From assembly GCF_024055715.1 (NCBI RefSeq), contig NZ_JAMXMV010000015.1, positions 1-64,000 on the forward strand: a DNA stretch of 64,000 nt, read 5' to 3'. The notes under the pieces were generated by a model, which ran no database searches, was not told where the DNA came from, and saw nothing but the letters and a program-made list of their open reading frames with translations. How positions within the stretch are numbered: position 1 is the first letter of the stretch; each line of letters starts with the position of its first letter. This DNA is from Actinoallomurus soli (GTDB lineage: Bacteria > Actinomycetota > Actinomycetes > Streptosporangiales > Streptosporangiaceae). Shown here piece after piece: positions 7,250 to 15,164 of the stretch. A program made the translations under genes and the position numbers.

Positions 7250-10045
7250 ATGGGTCGCGTCGGCGATGCGGGACCTCCCGAGATCGGAGTCATCGGCAGG
7301 GAGAGGGAACTGGCCCGCATCCGGCGGCTCCTGGACCCCGAGGACGCGGACCGTTCGCCTCTGCTGCTGGTCATCGGCGAACCCGGCTCCGGCAAGAGCA
7401 CGTTGCTGGACGCCGCCGCCCGCGAGGCCGGGCGCCGGGGCCTGCGGGTCCTCCGCTGCCAGGGCCACGAGGGTGAGACCGAACTCGTCTTCGCGGGGCT
7501 GCACCAGTTGCTGGCCCCCATGTCGGCCGAGATCCGGGAGCTGCCCGGTCCGCAGCGCGACGCCCTGCTCAGGGCGTTCGGGCTGAACCAGGCCGAGCCC
7601 GCCGGCGCGGCGGGGGAACCCGAGCGGCTGCTGATCAACCTCGCCGTGCTGACGCTGCTGTCCGACACGGCCTACCGGCGGCCGCTGCTCGTCATCGCCG
7701 ACGACGCGCAGTGGCTCGACGCCTGCTCGCTGGACGCGCTGACCTTCGCCGCGCGGCGGCTGGCGGGCGAACCGGTCTCCGTCCTGGCGGCCACGCGGAC
7801 CGACCCCGTACCCGAGCAGTTCGGGGCGGAGTTCCCCCGGCTGCCCGTGTCGCCGCTCACCGAGGCGGCCGCCGACCGGCTGCTCGACGTCCAGCCGTTC
7901 CCCCCGGCGGGACCGCTGCGACGGCAGATCCTGCGGCAGGCGGCCGGCAACCCCCTGGCCCTGGTGGAGCTGGCCAGGGCGACGGCCGACTCGTCCGCCT
8001 CCCTCTCGGACACCGCCGTCGAGCGGCTCCCGCTGACCGCCCGGCTGGAGCGGATCTTCGCCGACCGCCTGGCGCGGCTGCCGGAGGGCACCCGGCGCGC
8101 GCTGCTGTTCGCCGCCGCCGCGGACGACCCCGACCTGCCCGCCGCGCTCCTCGCGTCGTCGGCCGCGGGCCCCGACGGCGGGATCGAGGCGTGGCTGCTC
8201 GCGGAGCAGGCCGGCCTGGTCACCCTGGACAGCGGCCGCGTCGCCTTCCGCCATCCGCTGATGCGCTCCGCGGTGTACCAGGCCGCGTCCTTCGCGGCCC
8301 GCCGGGAGGTCCACCTCGCCCTCGCCGAGGCGCTCGCCGGAAACCCCGACCGCCGCGCCTGGCACCTCGCGGCCGCGGCCCTCGCCCCGGACGAGGCGAT
8401 CGCCGCCGCCCTGGAGGCGACCGCGGACCGGGCGCGCAGGCGCGGCGGCTACCGCGTCGCCGCGGCGGCGCTCGAACGCGCCGCGCGGCTCAGCCCCGAC
8501 CCCCAGCGGCAGGCGCGGCGCCTCCTGGCCGCCTGCGACCTGGCGATGCACGCGGGCCGCCCGCTGTGGGTGGAGCAGCTGACCGCGGGAGTCGTCGCCG
8601 CCACCGACGATCCGGAGCTGCTCACCGAGGCGGCACTGTGGACCGGCTGGGCGCTGGCGGCGACCACCCGCCAGAAGGCCGCGCTGTCCCACCTGCTGCC
8701 GCTCGCCGCGTCGACCGTGGACACCGCGCCGGCGGTCGCCCTCAGCGCGGTCCGCCACGCCGCCATCGTCGTCTACACCATGGGTGACGAGGACTACCGA
8801 CGCGAGGCGCTGGAGCTGCTGGCACGGATCCCGGCGGACGTCGGGGAGAGCTCCGACGACGCGTGGCCCCGCGCGGCCCTCGACCCCTTCGGGGACCGGC
8901 CGGGCCACCTGCGCCTGCTGGAGCGGGCCGTGACCCTGCCGGGCCTCGGGGCCAACGCGCTCAACGAGATCGGGGCGTGCGCCTGGGTGCTCGACGAGAC
9001 CGCCACCGCCGTCCGGCTGTACGGCGACTCCCTGGAGCACCTGCGGCGCGCGACCACCGCCGGGTCCAACGCCACCCTGGGCCAGGCACTGGCGATCGCC
9101 CAGTTCGAGAACGGAGCGTGGGACGCGGCGGAGGTGACCGCCGACGACGCCCGCCGGGTGGCCGCCGAGAACGGCCTGGACATGGCCGGGCGGTCCGCGA
9201 CCTACGTCAGCGCGGCGCTGCTCGCGCAGCGCGGGGACACCGGCCGGGCGCGCGAACTGATCGACCGGGCGGTGGCCGGCATCGACCCCACCGAGAGCCG
9301 CGCGCTGCAGGCACGGGCGCTGGCCGTGAAGGGCGCCATCGCGACCGTCGAGGGCGACCACGCGCTGGCGTACGAGCTGCTGCGCTGCCTGTTCACGGCG
9401 GATCCCGACCCGGTGCCGCTGCACTACCACGCCTCCCACTACGGCCTCGGCGACCTGGCCGCGGCGGCCGTACGCGCGCGTCAGGAGAAGGACGCCGCGC
9501 GGGTGCTGGACTCCGTCGAACGCCGGCTGGCGGGCCGGATGTCGACCCGGCTGACCCTGCTGACACACCGGGCGCGGGCACTGCTGGCCCCGGCCGGCGA
9601 GGCAGAGGAGCACTTCCGGGCCGCGCTGGCCGACCCGGCGGGCGAACAGTGGCCGTTCGAACGGGCGCAGGCCCGCCTGGAGTACGCCGAGTGGCTCCGT
9701 CGCCGCCGCCGCACCGGCGAGGCCCGTACGGCGCTGGCCCAGGCCCTGGCGGTGTTCGAACGGCTCGGCGCACGGCCCTGGGTCGCGCGCACCACCGCCG
9801 AGCTGCGTGCCTGCGGGGTCACCATGCCCGTGCGGAAGAAGCGGGCGCGTCCCGTGGACCTCACCGCGCAGCAGCTGCAGATCGTACGGCTCGCGGCGAG
9901 CGGGCTGACGAACCGGGAGATCGGGGGACGCCTGCTGCTGTCGCCCCGCACGGTCGGGTTCCACCTGTACCAGGCGTTTCCGAAACTGGGCGTCACGACG
10001 CGCGCGCAGCTGCGCGACGCCCTGAACGACGCGGAGCTCGACTAG
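7250..10045 (+). CDS. Large ATP-binding LuxR-family transcriptional regulator (LAL type)
   Basis: 931 aa from the ATG at 7250, chosen because GAGAAG precedes it; an in-frame TTG at 7199 would add 17 residues. An AAA-type ATPase domain is N-terminal with Walker A GEPGSGKST and Walker B LLVIADDAQWLD. A long helical, TPR-like middle section follows, and the C-terminal 65 residues form a LuxR helix-turn-helix (LTAQQLQIVRLAASGLTNRE, then SPRTVGFHL). LAL regulators are ATP-dependent activators, often of secondary metabolism or sugar use. There is no biosynthetic cluster here, so the target is unknown. It lies downstream of a terminator and is probably transcribed alone. Confidence 0.92.
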   Translation: MGRVGDAGPPEIGVIGRERELARIRRLLDPEDADRSPLLLVIGEPGSGKSTLLDAAAREAGRRGLRVLRCQGHEGETELVFAGLHQLLAPMSAEIRELPGPQRDALLRAFGLNQAEPAGAAGEPERLLINLAVLTLLSDTAYRRPLLVIADDAQWLDACSLDALTFAARRLAGEPVSVLAATRTDPVPEQFGAEFPRLPVSPLTEAAADRLLDVQPFPPAGPLRRQILRQAAGNPLALVELARATADSSASLSDTAVERLPLTARLERIFADRLARLPEGTRRALLFAAAADDPDLPAALLASSAAGPDGGIEAWLLAEQAGLVTLDSGRVAFRHPLMRSAVYQAASFAARREVHLALAEALAGNPDRRAWHLAAAALAPDEAIAAALEATADRARRRGGYRVAAAALERAARLSPDPQRQARRLLAACDLAMHAGRPLWVEQLTAGVVAATDDPELLTEAALWTGWALAATTRQKAALSHLLPLAASTVDTAPAVALSAVRHAAIVVYTMGDEDYRREALELLARIPADVGESSDDAWPRAALDPFGDRPGHLRLLERAVTLPGLGANALNEIGACAWVLDETATAVRLYGDSLEHLRRATTAGSNATLGQALAIAQFENGAWDAAEVTADDARRVAAENGLDMAGRSATYVSAALLAQRGDTGRARELIDRAVAGIDPTESRALQARALAVKGAIATVEGDHALAYELLRCLFTADPDPVPLHYHASHYGLGDLAAAAVRARQEKDAARVLDSVERRLAGRMSTRLTLLTHRARALLAPAGEAEEHFRAALADPAGEQWPFERAQARLEYAEWLRRRRRTGEARTALAQALAVFERLGARPWVARTTAELRACGVTMPVRKKRARPVDLTAQQLQIVRLAASGLTNREIGGRLLLSPRTVGFHLYQAFPKLGVTTRAQLRDALNDAELD

Positions 10046-10096
10046 GGGCGCCCGGATGACGTCCTCCGGCCGCCCGTCGAGACCATGCCGGGCGCG

Positions 10097-10156
10097 CCGG
10101 CCGGCGATCGCCGGACGCCGATCGGTTCGATCCCGTCCGTGACGATCGCCGGCCGG
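10097..10156. terminator. Long inverted repeat between convergent genes
   Basis: CCGGCCGGCGATCG (10097-10110) and its exact complement (10143-10156) flank a 32-nt loop. It lies between the convergent LuxR and PepSY genes and could stop transcription from both sides. The long loop makes it less certain than the other terminators here. Confidence 0.5.
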
Positions 10157-10193
10157 ACACGGCCGAACGGCCGGTGGCTCGGCGGCCGATGGC

Positions 10194-10610
10194 TCAGCGG
10201 CCGCCGCGGTGGTCGTCCCGGCCCGGGTGGTCGTCCTGGCGGCCCCGGGACCCGTGCCGTACCTCGTTCTTGATGATCTTTCCGGTCCGGGCGTCGATGA
10301 GGAGTTCGCGCTGGACGCCCTTCGCGGTCAGCTTCACCTCCCAGGCGGGAGCCCGCCGGGTGCCGCGGAGTTCGGTCGAGAGGATCCGCGCCCCGGGAAT
10401 CGCCGTGCGCGCGATCCTGTCGGCCTGCGCTGCGCTGATCCTGGTGCTCGCCGCGACGGCCGTGTCGTCGTGGTGGCGTCCGGCGGAGTCGTCGTGCGCG
10501 ACGGCGGTGGCCGGCCGGGTGTGGTGGTCATCGGCGAATGCGATCCCGCCGGCCGTGGCGATGGCGGTGGCGGCGGCGAATCCGACGCCGAGAATGGTGA
10601 GACGGCCCAT
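10194..10610 (-). CDS. Exported PepSY-domain protein
   Basis: 138 aa. An N-terminal hydrophobic segment ending in AFADD (about 1-27) should direct export. A His/Asp-rich linker follows (DDHH, GRHHDD), then a single PepSY domain (about 58-118) with WEVKLTAKGVQRELLIDARTG, and a C-terminal tail again rich in Asp, His and Arg. PepSY domains are extracytoplasmic and inhibit proteases or sense envelope conditions; His/Asp-rich tails suggest metal binding (inference). It lies 93 bp downstream of the histidine kinase and is preceded by three phased half-sites that also occur in front of the response regulator gene, so it is a likely target of that two-component system. Confidence 0.88.
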   Translation of the reverse strand: MGRLTILGVGFAAATAIATAGGIAFADDHHTRPATAVAHDDSAGRHHDDTAVAASTRISAAQADRIARTAIPGARILSTELRGTRRAPAWEVKLTAKGVQRELLIDARTGKIIKNEVRHGSRGRQDDHPGRDDHRGGR

Positions 10611-10668
10611 GGTGTACGTCCTCCCGTGTGATGGGTCTGGCTGACGGGATTCAGGTTGCCGCCGGGGA

Positions 10669-10708
10669 CGATAAGCCCGTGCTGCGGCGCGGCTAACGTC
10701 GGGCTAAG
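10669..10708 (-). promoter_or_regulatory. Candidate response-regulator box upstream of the PepSY gene
   Basis: Read on the minus strand there are three half-sites, CTTAGCC, GTTAGCC and CTTATCG, starting 11 and 22 bp apart. OmpR/PhoB-type regulators bind direct repeats with an 11-bp period. The same half-site in the same phase occurs at 12725-12753. The array overlaps the last codons of the histidine kinase gene and sits about 60-100 bp before the PepSY start. Confidence 0.6.
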
Positions 10709-11984
10709 ACCTCTCGGTAGGCGCGGGCAGTGTCATGGTGACCTCCGCGCCGCCGCTCGGGGAGCGGCCGAGGGTGAGGGCGCCGCTCGCGGCGTGGGCC
10801 GTGCGCCGGGCGATGTCCAGGCCGAGGCCGGTGGAGGCACGGCCGCTGCGGCCGCGGCCGGGCAGGCCGGCGACGGGCAGTCCGGGGCCGTCGTCGCCGA
10901 TGACGATGCGGGCCCCGCTCGTCGTCGCCTCCAGCCGTACGGTGAAGGCCGTGGCCTCCGGCGTGTGCGCGAAGACGTTCTCGAGCAGGGCGTCCACGGC
11001 GGCGGCCAGTTCGTCGCCGTCGACGGCGACCGGCACCGGGTGATCGGGCAGGACGGTGCCGACGGGGCGGTCCTGTTCGTCGGCGAGCGCGGACCAGTAG
11101 GCGACGCGGTCGGTGAGGATCTGACGGGCGTCGCACCGCCCGCCGGACCGGCGGGGGTGGCGCGTGTCGCTGATGATCTGCGTGACCGTCCGCTCCAGCG
11201 CGTCGACGACGGCGGTCACGCGCTCGGCCTCGGCCGGGTCCCGGAGCGATTCGGTCTCCAGCCGCAGCGCGGTCAACGGGGTGCGCAGCCGGTGCGACAG
11301 GTCCGCGGCGGCCTCTCGTTCGCCGGTGAGCAGGTCACCGATGCGGCCGGCCAGGTGGTTGAGCGCGGCGCCGACGTCACGGATCTCCGGGGGCCCGGCG
11401 GGGTCGATCCGGGCGTCCAGGTCGCCGCCGGACAGCCGCTGCGACAGGGCGGCCAGGGCGGTGACGGGACCGAGCATCGAGCGGGCGATCGCGTCGGCCA
11501 CGACCAGGCCGACGCCCAGCAGCCCGATCCCGAGCAGGCCCAGGATCAGCCAGGCGCGCAGGACCCCGGCGCGCAGTTCGGCGGTGGTGACGAAGGTGCG
11601 GATGACGATGGTGCCGGCCGGGGCGCCCTGCACCGCGACCAGGATCTCGCGTCCGCCCGGCGCCTCGGCGGTGACGCTGCGCCCGCGCGCGGCCAGTCGG
11701 AGTGCCGGGCTGCGGGGCGCCGGCGCGCCGATGAGACCGTCGTCGGCGGGCCAGAGCACCGTGATCGGGTACCGGCTCGTCGCCCGGACCTGGGACACGG
11801 TCAGCTCGACGGTGCCGCGATCGGCCGTCGCGACGACGGGTACCAGCGACTGGGCCGCGGTGGTGGCGGCGGTGGTCGCGCGGTCGGCGGCCACCTGGCG
11901 TACGAGGAGGGCCAGGGGCACCAGGAACGCGATCAGGACCAGAGAGGCGGTCGCGGCGACCAGCCGGAACAGACGGCTCCTCAT
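10704..11984 (-). CDS. Two-component sensor histidine kinase
   Basis: 426 aa membrane kinase. Transmembrane segments at about 7-30 and 150-180 flank an extracellular sensor of about 120 residues; a HAMP linker precedes the H-box DLSHRLRTPLTALRLETESL. The N-box is ALLENVFAH and the ATP lid has GDDGPGLP and GLGLDIAR. It autophosphorylates and transfers phosphate to the partner response regulator, whose gene ends 4 bp upstream. The signal is unknown; coupling to a PepSY protein suggests envelope stress or metals (inference). Confidence 0.92.
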   Translation of the reverse strand: MRSRLFRLVAATASLVLIAFLVPLALLVRQVAADRATTAATTAAQSLVPVVATADRGTVELTVSQVRATSRYPITVLWPADDGLIGAPAPRSPALRLAARGRSVTAEAPGGREILVAVQGAPAGTIVIRTFVTTAELRAGVLRAWLILGLLGIGLLGVGLVVADAIARSMLGPVTALAALSQRLSGGDLDARIDPAGPPEIRDVGAALNHLAGRIGDLLTGEREAAADLSHRLRTPLTALRLETESLRDPAEAERVTAVVDALERTVTQIISDTRHPRRSGGRCDARQILTDRVAYWSALADEQDRPVGTVLPDHPVPVAVDGDELAAAVDALLENVFAHTPEATAFTVRLEATTSGARIVIGDDGPGLPVAGLPGRGRSGRASTGLGLDIARRTAHAASGALTLGRSPSGGAEVTMTLPAPTERS

Positions 11985-11988
11985 GGCC

Positions 11989-12675
11989 TCACGCGCCCGG
12001 ATCGACGATCTTGACGCCGGCTCCCCGGACCGAGTGCAGGTAGCGGGGCTCCTTCGCGGTCTCGCCGAGCTTGCGGCGCAGCCACGCCACGTGCACGTCG
12101 ACGGTCTTGTCCGCTCCCCCGTACGGCGTCCGCCAGACCTGCGTCAGCAACTCGCGTTTCGGAACCACCTGCCCGGCGCGGGCGGCCAGGTAGTGCAGCA
12201 GGTCGAACTCCTTGGGCGCCAGCTGCAGCGGCCGCCCGTCCAGGCTCGCCTCCCGTGCCCTCGGGTCGATGCGCAGTCCGCCGACGAGCACCGGTGCCTG
12301 CTCGTCCCGGCGGTCCTCGGCGCGGCGCAGTACCGCCCGGATCCGCGCGTCCAGCTGGCCGGCGCCGAAGGGCTTGACGAGGTAGTCGTCGGCCCCGGCG
12401 TCGAGGGCCCGGACGATCTCGCTCTCGTCGTCACGCGCGGTGGCCACGATGACCGGCACCCGGCTGACGCCCCGCAGCATCCGCAGCACCTGCGTGCCGT
12501 CGAGGTCCGGCAGGCCCAGATCGAGCACGACGAGGTCGGGGCGTCCGTCGACGGCCTGTTGCAGGCCGGTCATGGCGGTGGCCGCGGTGGTCACCGCGTG
12601 ACCGCGCTCGGACAGCGCCCGCACCAGCGCCGTCCGCACCGACACGTCGTCCTCGATCAGCAGTAGTTGCGGCAC
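11989..12675 (-). CDS. OmpR/PhoB-family response regulator
   Basis: 228 aa. The receiver domain (about 1-115) has the acidic pocket (EDD near residue 8), the phosphoacceptor Asp in LVVLDLGLPDLDG and the conserved Lys in YLVKPF. A winged-helix effector domain follows (about 130-225) with KEFDLLHYLAARAGQVV and TVDVHVAWLRRKLGE. It is the first gene of an operon with the sensor kinase. Direct repeats with an 11-bp period lie in its promoter, shared with the divergent gene at 12776, and again before the PepSY gene, so it probably controls all three units. Confidence 0.93.
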   Translation of the reverse strand: MPQLLLIEDDVSVRTALVRALSERGHAVTTAATAMTGLQQAVDGRPDLVVLDLGLPDLDGTQVLRMLRGVSRVPVIVATARDDESEIVRALDAGADDYLVKPFGAGQLDARIRAVLRRAEDRRDEQAPVLVGGLRIDPRAREASLDGRPLQLAPKEFDLLHYLAARAGQVVPKRELLTQVWRTPYGGADKTVDVHVAWLRRKLGETAKEPRYLHSVRGAGVKIVDPGA

Positions 12676-12724
12676 AGCCCAACCGTAACCAGGTGATCGC
12701 CGACAGATCGGGTCATGGCAGGCC

Positions 12725-12753
12725 CTTATCGCCGTCTTATCGGTCCCTTAGCC
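12725..12753. promoter_or_regulatory. 11-bp-phased direct repeats in the divergent promoter
   Basis: CTTATCG (12725), CTTATCG (12736) and CTTAGCC (12747) are spaced exactly 11 bp start to start. They lie between the response regulator gene and the divergent anchored-protein gene. Geometry fits binding by an OmpR-type dimer on one face of the helix, and the half-sites match those before the PepSY gene. Confidence 0.65.
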
Positions 12754-12775
12754 GCGGTCGTGGCAGCCTGGCCGA

Positions 12776-13276
12776 ATGACCAGACGCGTCCTCATCGGGA
12801 TCACCGCCTGGGCGGCCGCCGCCGCGGTCTCGACCGGCATCGGCATCGCCGCGATCTCCGTACTGGGCGCCGGCATCACCGACCGCGGGGTCCGGCCGTT
12901 GACGCCGGACCAGGTCGAGCGGGCCCTGGCCGCCGGCACGACGCCGGCACCCGCGGCCACCACGCCCGCGACGCCGACCGCTCCGGCCGCGACGGCGACC
13001 TCTCAGGGCACGAGCGGCGCTCCCGCGGCCGCGACCACCCGTGCGCTGTCCACGTCGGGCGGGAGCGTGCTGGCGCGCTGCGGACCGGCCGACGCCGTGT
13101 ACCTGCTCTCCTGGACGCCGGCCCAGGGCTACGGGGTCGACGACGTGAAGCGCGGGCCGGCATCGCGGGCCTCGGTGAAACTGGAGGCCGACCACGGCCG
13201 CAAGCTCGTCATCCAGGTGACCTGCCGCTCCGGCGTTCCCACCGCCGTCACGACGAAAGGCGGCCGGCACGACTGA
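12776..13276 (+). CDS. Membrane-anchored extracytoplasmic protein of unknown function
   Basis: 166 aa. One N-terminal transmembrane or signal-anchor segment (about 5-32) is followed by an Ala/Thr/Pro-rich flexible linker (about 50-95) and a small C-terminal domain with two cysteines (ARCGPAD and QVTCRSG) that could form a disulfide outside the cell. I do not recognise the domain. It is divergent from the two-component operon and shares its operator array, so it is probably part of the same stress response. Confidence 0.75.
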   Translation: MTRRVLIGITAWAAAAAVSTGIGIAAISVLGAGITDRGVRPLTPDQVERALAAGTTPAPAATTPATPTAPAATATSQGTSGAPAAATTRALSTSGGSVLARCGPADAVYLLSWTPAQGYGVDDVKRGPASRASVKLEADHGRKLVIQVTCRSGVPTAVTTKGGRHD

Positions 13277-13326
13277 GCGGCCCCGGCCGGTGCCGACGGC
13301 GCCGGTCCGTGAGACCGTAGTGCGTC

Positions 13327-13650
13327 ATGACCGCCACCGTTCGCGACAACCCGGCAGCCGACCGCTTCGAGATCTACGAGGACGGGGAACGGGTCGGGTT
13401 CGCCGTCTACCGGCTCAACGGCGACCGGATCGCCTTCACGCACACCGAGGTCGACCCCGCCTTCGGCGGTCGCGGCCTCGCCCGGCAACTGGTGACGACC
13501 GCGCTCGACGACGCCCGGCGGCGGGGCCTCGCCGTGCTCCCGTTCTGCCCGTACGTCCGCAAGGTCATCGCCGAGAACACCGACTCCTACCTCGACCTGG
13601 TCCCCGAAGGAGAGCGGGCCCGCTTCGGGCTCGCCCCCTCCGCCGGCTGA
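13327..13650 (+). CDS. Small GNAT-fold N-acetyltransferase (NATD1/YjdJ type)
   Basis: 107 aa, the length of the minimal GNAT proteins of the NATD1 group. The acetyl-CoA pyrophosphate-binding loop is visible as FGGRGLARQLV at about residues 57-67, after a TEVDP strand. LPFCPYVRKVIAENTDSYLDLV is the typical C-terminal block of this group. Substrates of these proteins are generally unknown. The acyltransferase gene begins 5 bp after its stop, so both are likely co-transcribed. Confidence 0.85.
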   Translation: MTATVRDNPAADRFEIYEDGERVGFAVYRLNGDRIAFTHTEVDPAFGGRGLARQLVTTALDDARRRGLAVLPFCPYVRKVIAENTDSYLDLVPEGERARFGLAPSAG

Positions 13651-13654
13651 CCCG

Positions 13655-14968
13655 GTGGCCGACTCCGAACCCTCCCGTACGGGATCCCCCGCCTCGTCCG
13701 CCGCCCGGCTGGCCTGGCTCGACCTCCTGCGGGGGATCGCGGCCATGGTCGTCGCGCTGCACCACGCCACGTACTACTACGTCCCTCGCTGGCGGGCGGG
13801 GCTGGGGATCGACTGGTTCGATCCGGGGCTGTACGGCGTCCTGGTGTTCTTCCTGGTCAGCGGCTACATCATCCCCGCTTCGCTGGAGCGTCACGGGCAG
13901 GTGCGCCGCTTCTGGATCAGCCGCGTGCTGCGCATCTACCCCCTCCTGACCACCGCCTGCGCGATCACCCTGCTGCCCTACCTGCTCGGCGTGCGCGGCC
14001 TGCGCGCCGGGCTGGAGGCCTACCGGCCCGCGACCGCCGTCCTGGCCCACCTGACCATGCTGCAGGACGTTCTCGCGGTGCCGAACGTGATCAACGTGCT
14101 GTGGACGCTGTCGTACGAGATGCTCTTCTACCTGCTCGTCGTCGCGCTGTTCGTCACCCGGACCCACCGCCTGTCCGCGCCGATCGCCGTGACGCTCGCG
14201 GCCGCCGCCGTGCTGGTCGGCGGGCTCCTGCCGATGGCGGCGCTGTCGAGAACGGTCGGGATCGGGCCGACCGCCGCGCTGACCGCGGTGGTCATGGTGA
14301 CCGCGATCGTCGCGGCCGTCTCGACCCGGCCGTCCGTACGGACCGCGGGCGGGATCCTCGGCGGGGTCCTCGCGATCGCCCTGGTCGGCCTGAACGGCCG
14401 CATCGGCCCGTGGCAGAGCCTGATCATCCTCGCCGTGATGTTCACCGGCACCGCGCTGTACCGCGCGGAGCACGGGCAGATCCGCCCGCGCACGGCGGTG
14501 CTCTCGGCGGTCGTCGTCCTGGTCTGCGCGGTGGCCGCCGGAGCGCTGCACGCGCAGGTCACCATGGCGCCGGCGCAGGTGGACGCCTTCGCGGTCTACT
14601 GGAGCGGCTCGCTGATCCTGGCCGCGCTGACGTTCGCCGGGGGGTGGGCACTGCGCCGCCACCGGATCCCCCGGTGGCTGACCGGCCTGGGCGCCATCAG
14701 CTTCTCGCTGTACCTGCTGCACCCCGTCCTGCTCATGCTGTCCGACCAGTTCGGCGGCACCCCCGACCATGACGACGCGCTCCGCCTCACCGTCTTCGTC
14801 GCGGTCCTGATCGCGGTCAGCGCCCTGACCTATCGGTACGTCGAGAGCCCCTTCCAGCGGCTCGGCCGGCGCATCGGCCGCTCCACGGCCACGGCCGCCC
14901 GGCGGCCCGCCGTCGGCGACGCGGCCGGCCCCGTCGCCGCCCCGGCGCCGGACGACGTGGCCTCATAG
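13655..14968 (+). CDS. Acyltransferase 3 (OafA/NolL-type) membrane O-acyltransferase
   Basis: 437 aa with about ten transmembrane segments, starting at GTG. The family's N-terminal features are present: RLAWLDLLRGIAAMVVALHHATYYY (helix 1 with the catalytic-site His), then FFLVSGYIIPASL and RFWISRVLRIYP. Members transfer acyl groups from cytoplasmic acyl-CoA to extracytoplasmic sugars, lipids or antibiotics. The polar Ala/Pro-rich C-terminal tail (about 400-437) is not part of the domain. The substrate cannot be predicted from the neighbours. Confidence 0.88.
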   Translation: MADSEPSRTGSPASSAARLAWLDLLRGIAAMVVALHHATYYYVPRWRAGLGIDWFDPGLYGVLVFFLVSGYIIPASLERHGQVRRFWISRVLRIYPLLTTACAITLLPYLLGVRGLRAGLEAYRPATAVLAHLTMLQDVLAVPNVINVLWTLSYEMLFYLLVVALFVTRTHRLSAPIAVTLAAAAVLVGGLLPMAALSRTVGIGPTAALTAVVMVTAIVAAVSTRPSVRTAGGILGGVLAIALVGLNGRIGPWQSLIILAVMFTGTALYRAEHGQIRPRTAVLSAVVVLVCAVAAGALHAQVTMAPAQVDAFAVYWSGSLILAALTFAGGWALRRHRIPRWLTGLGAISFSLYLLHPVLLMLSDQFGGTPDHDDALRLTVFVAVLIAVSALTYRYVESPFQRLGRRIGRSTATAARRPAVGDAAGPVAAPAPDDVAS

Positions 14969-15164
14969 CGCCCGGACCGGTTCGTCCGGATGCCCCCGGT
15001 GACGATGTGACCGGAGGGACCGAGCGTGTTGTCCCCCGGGATAGTCCCCCGGGCTTTTCCCTACCGAACGCCGACCATGTCATTACTCTAAGTGATGACC
15101 ACTGGTCAGGACGTCGAGGGCCGGTGGCGCCGAGAGCCCAGCCGTACCTGCCGAGGAGGGCGAG

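Noticed and set aside
7193-9964. Open minus-strand frame of more than 900 codons opposite the LuxR regulator
   Set aside because: It is a composition effect of a high-GC gene: repetitive Gly/Arg/Gln/Val content, no domains, no ribosome-binding site, while the plus strand encodes clear Walker and LuxR motifs.
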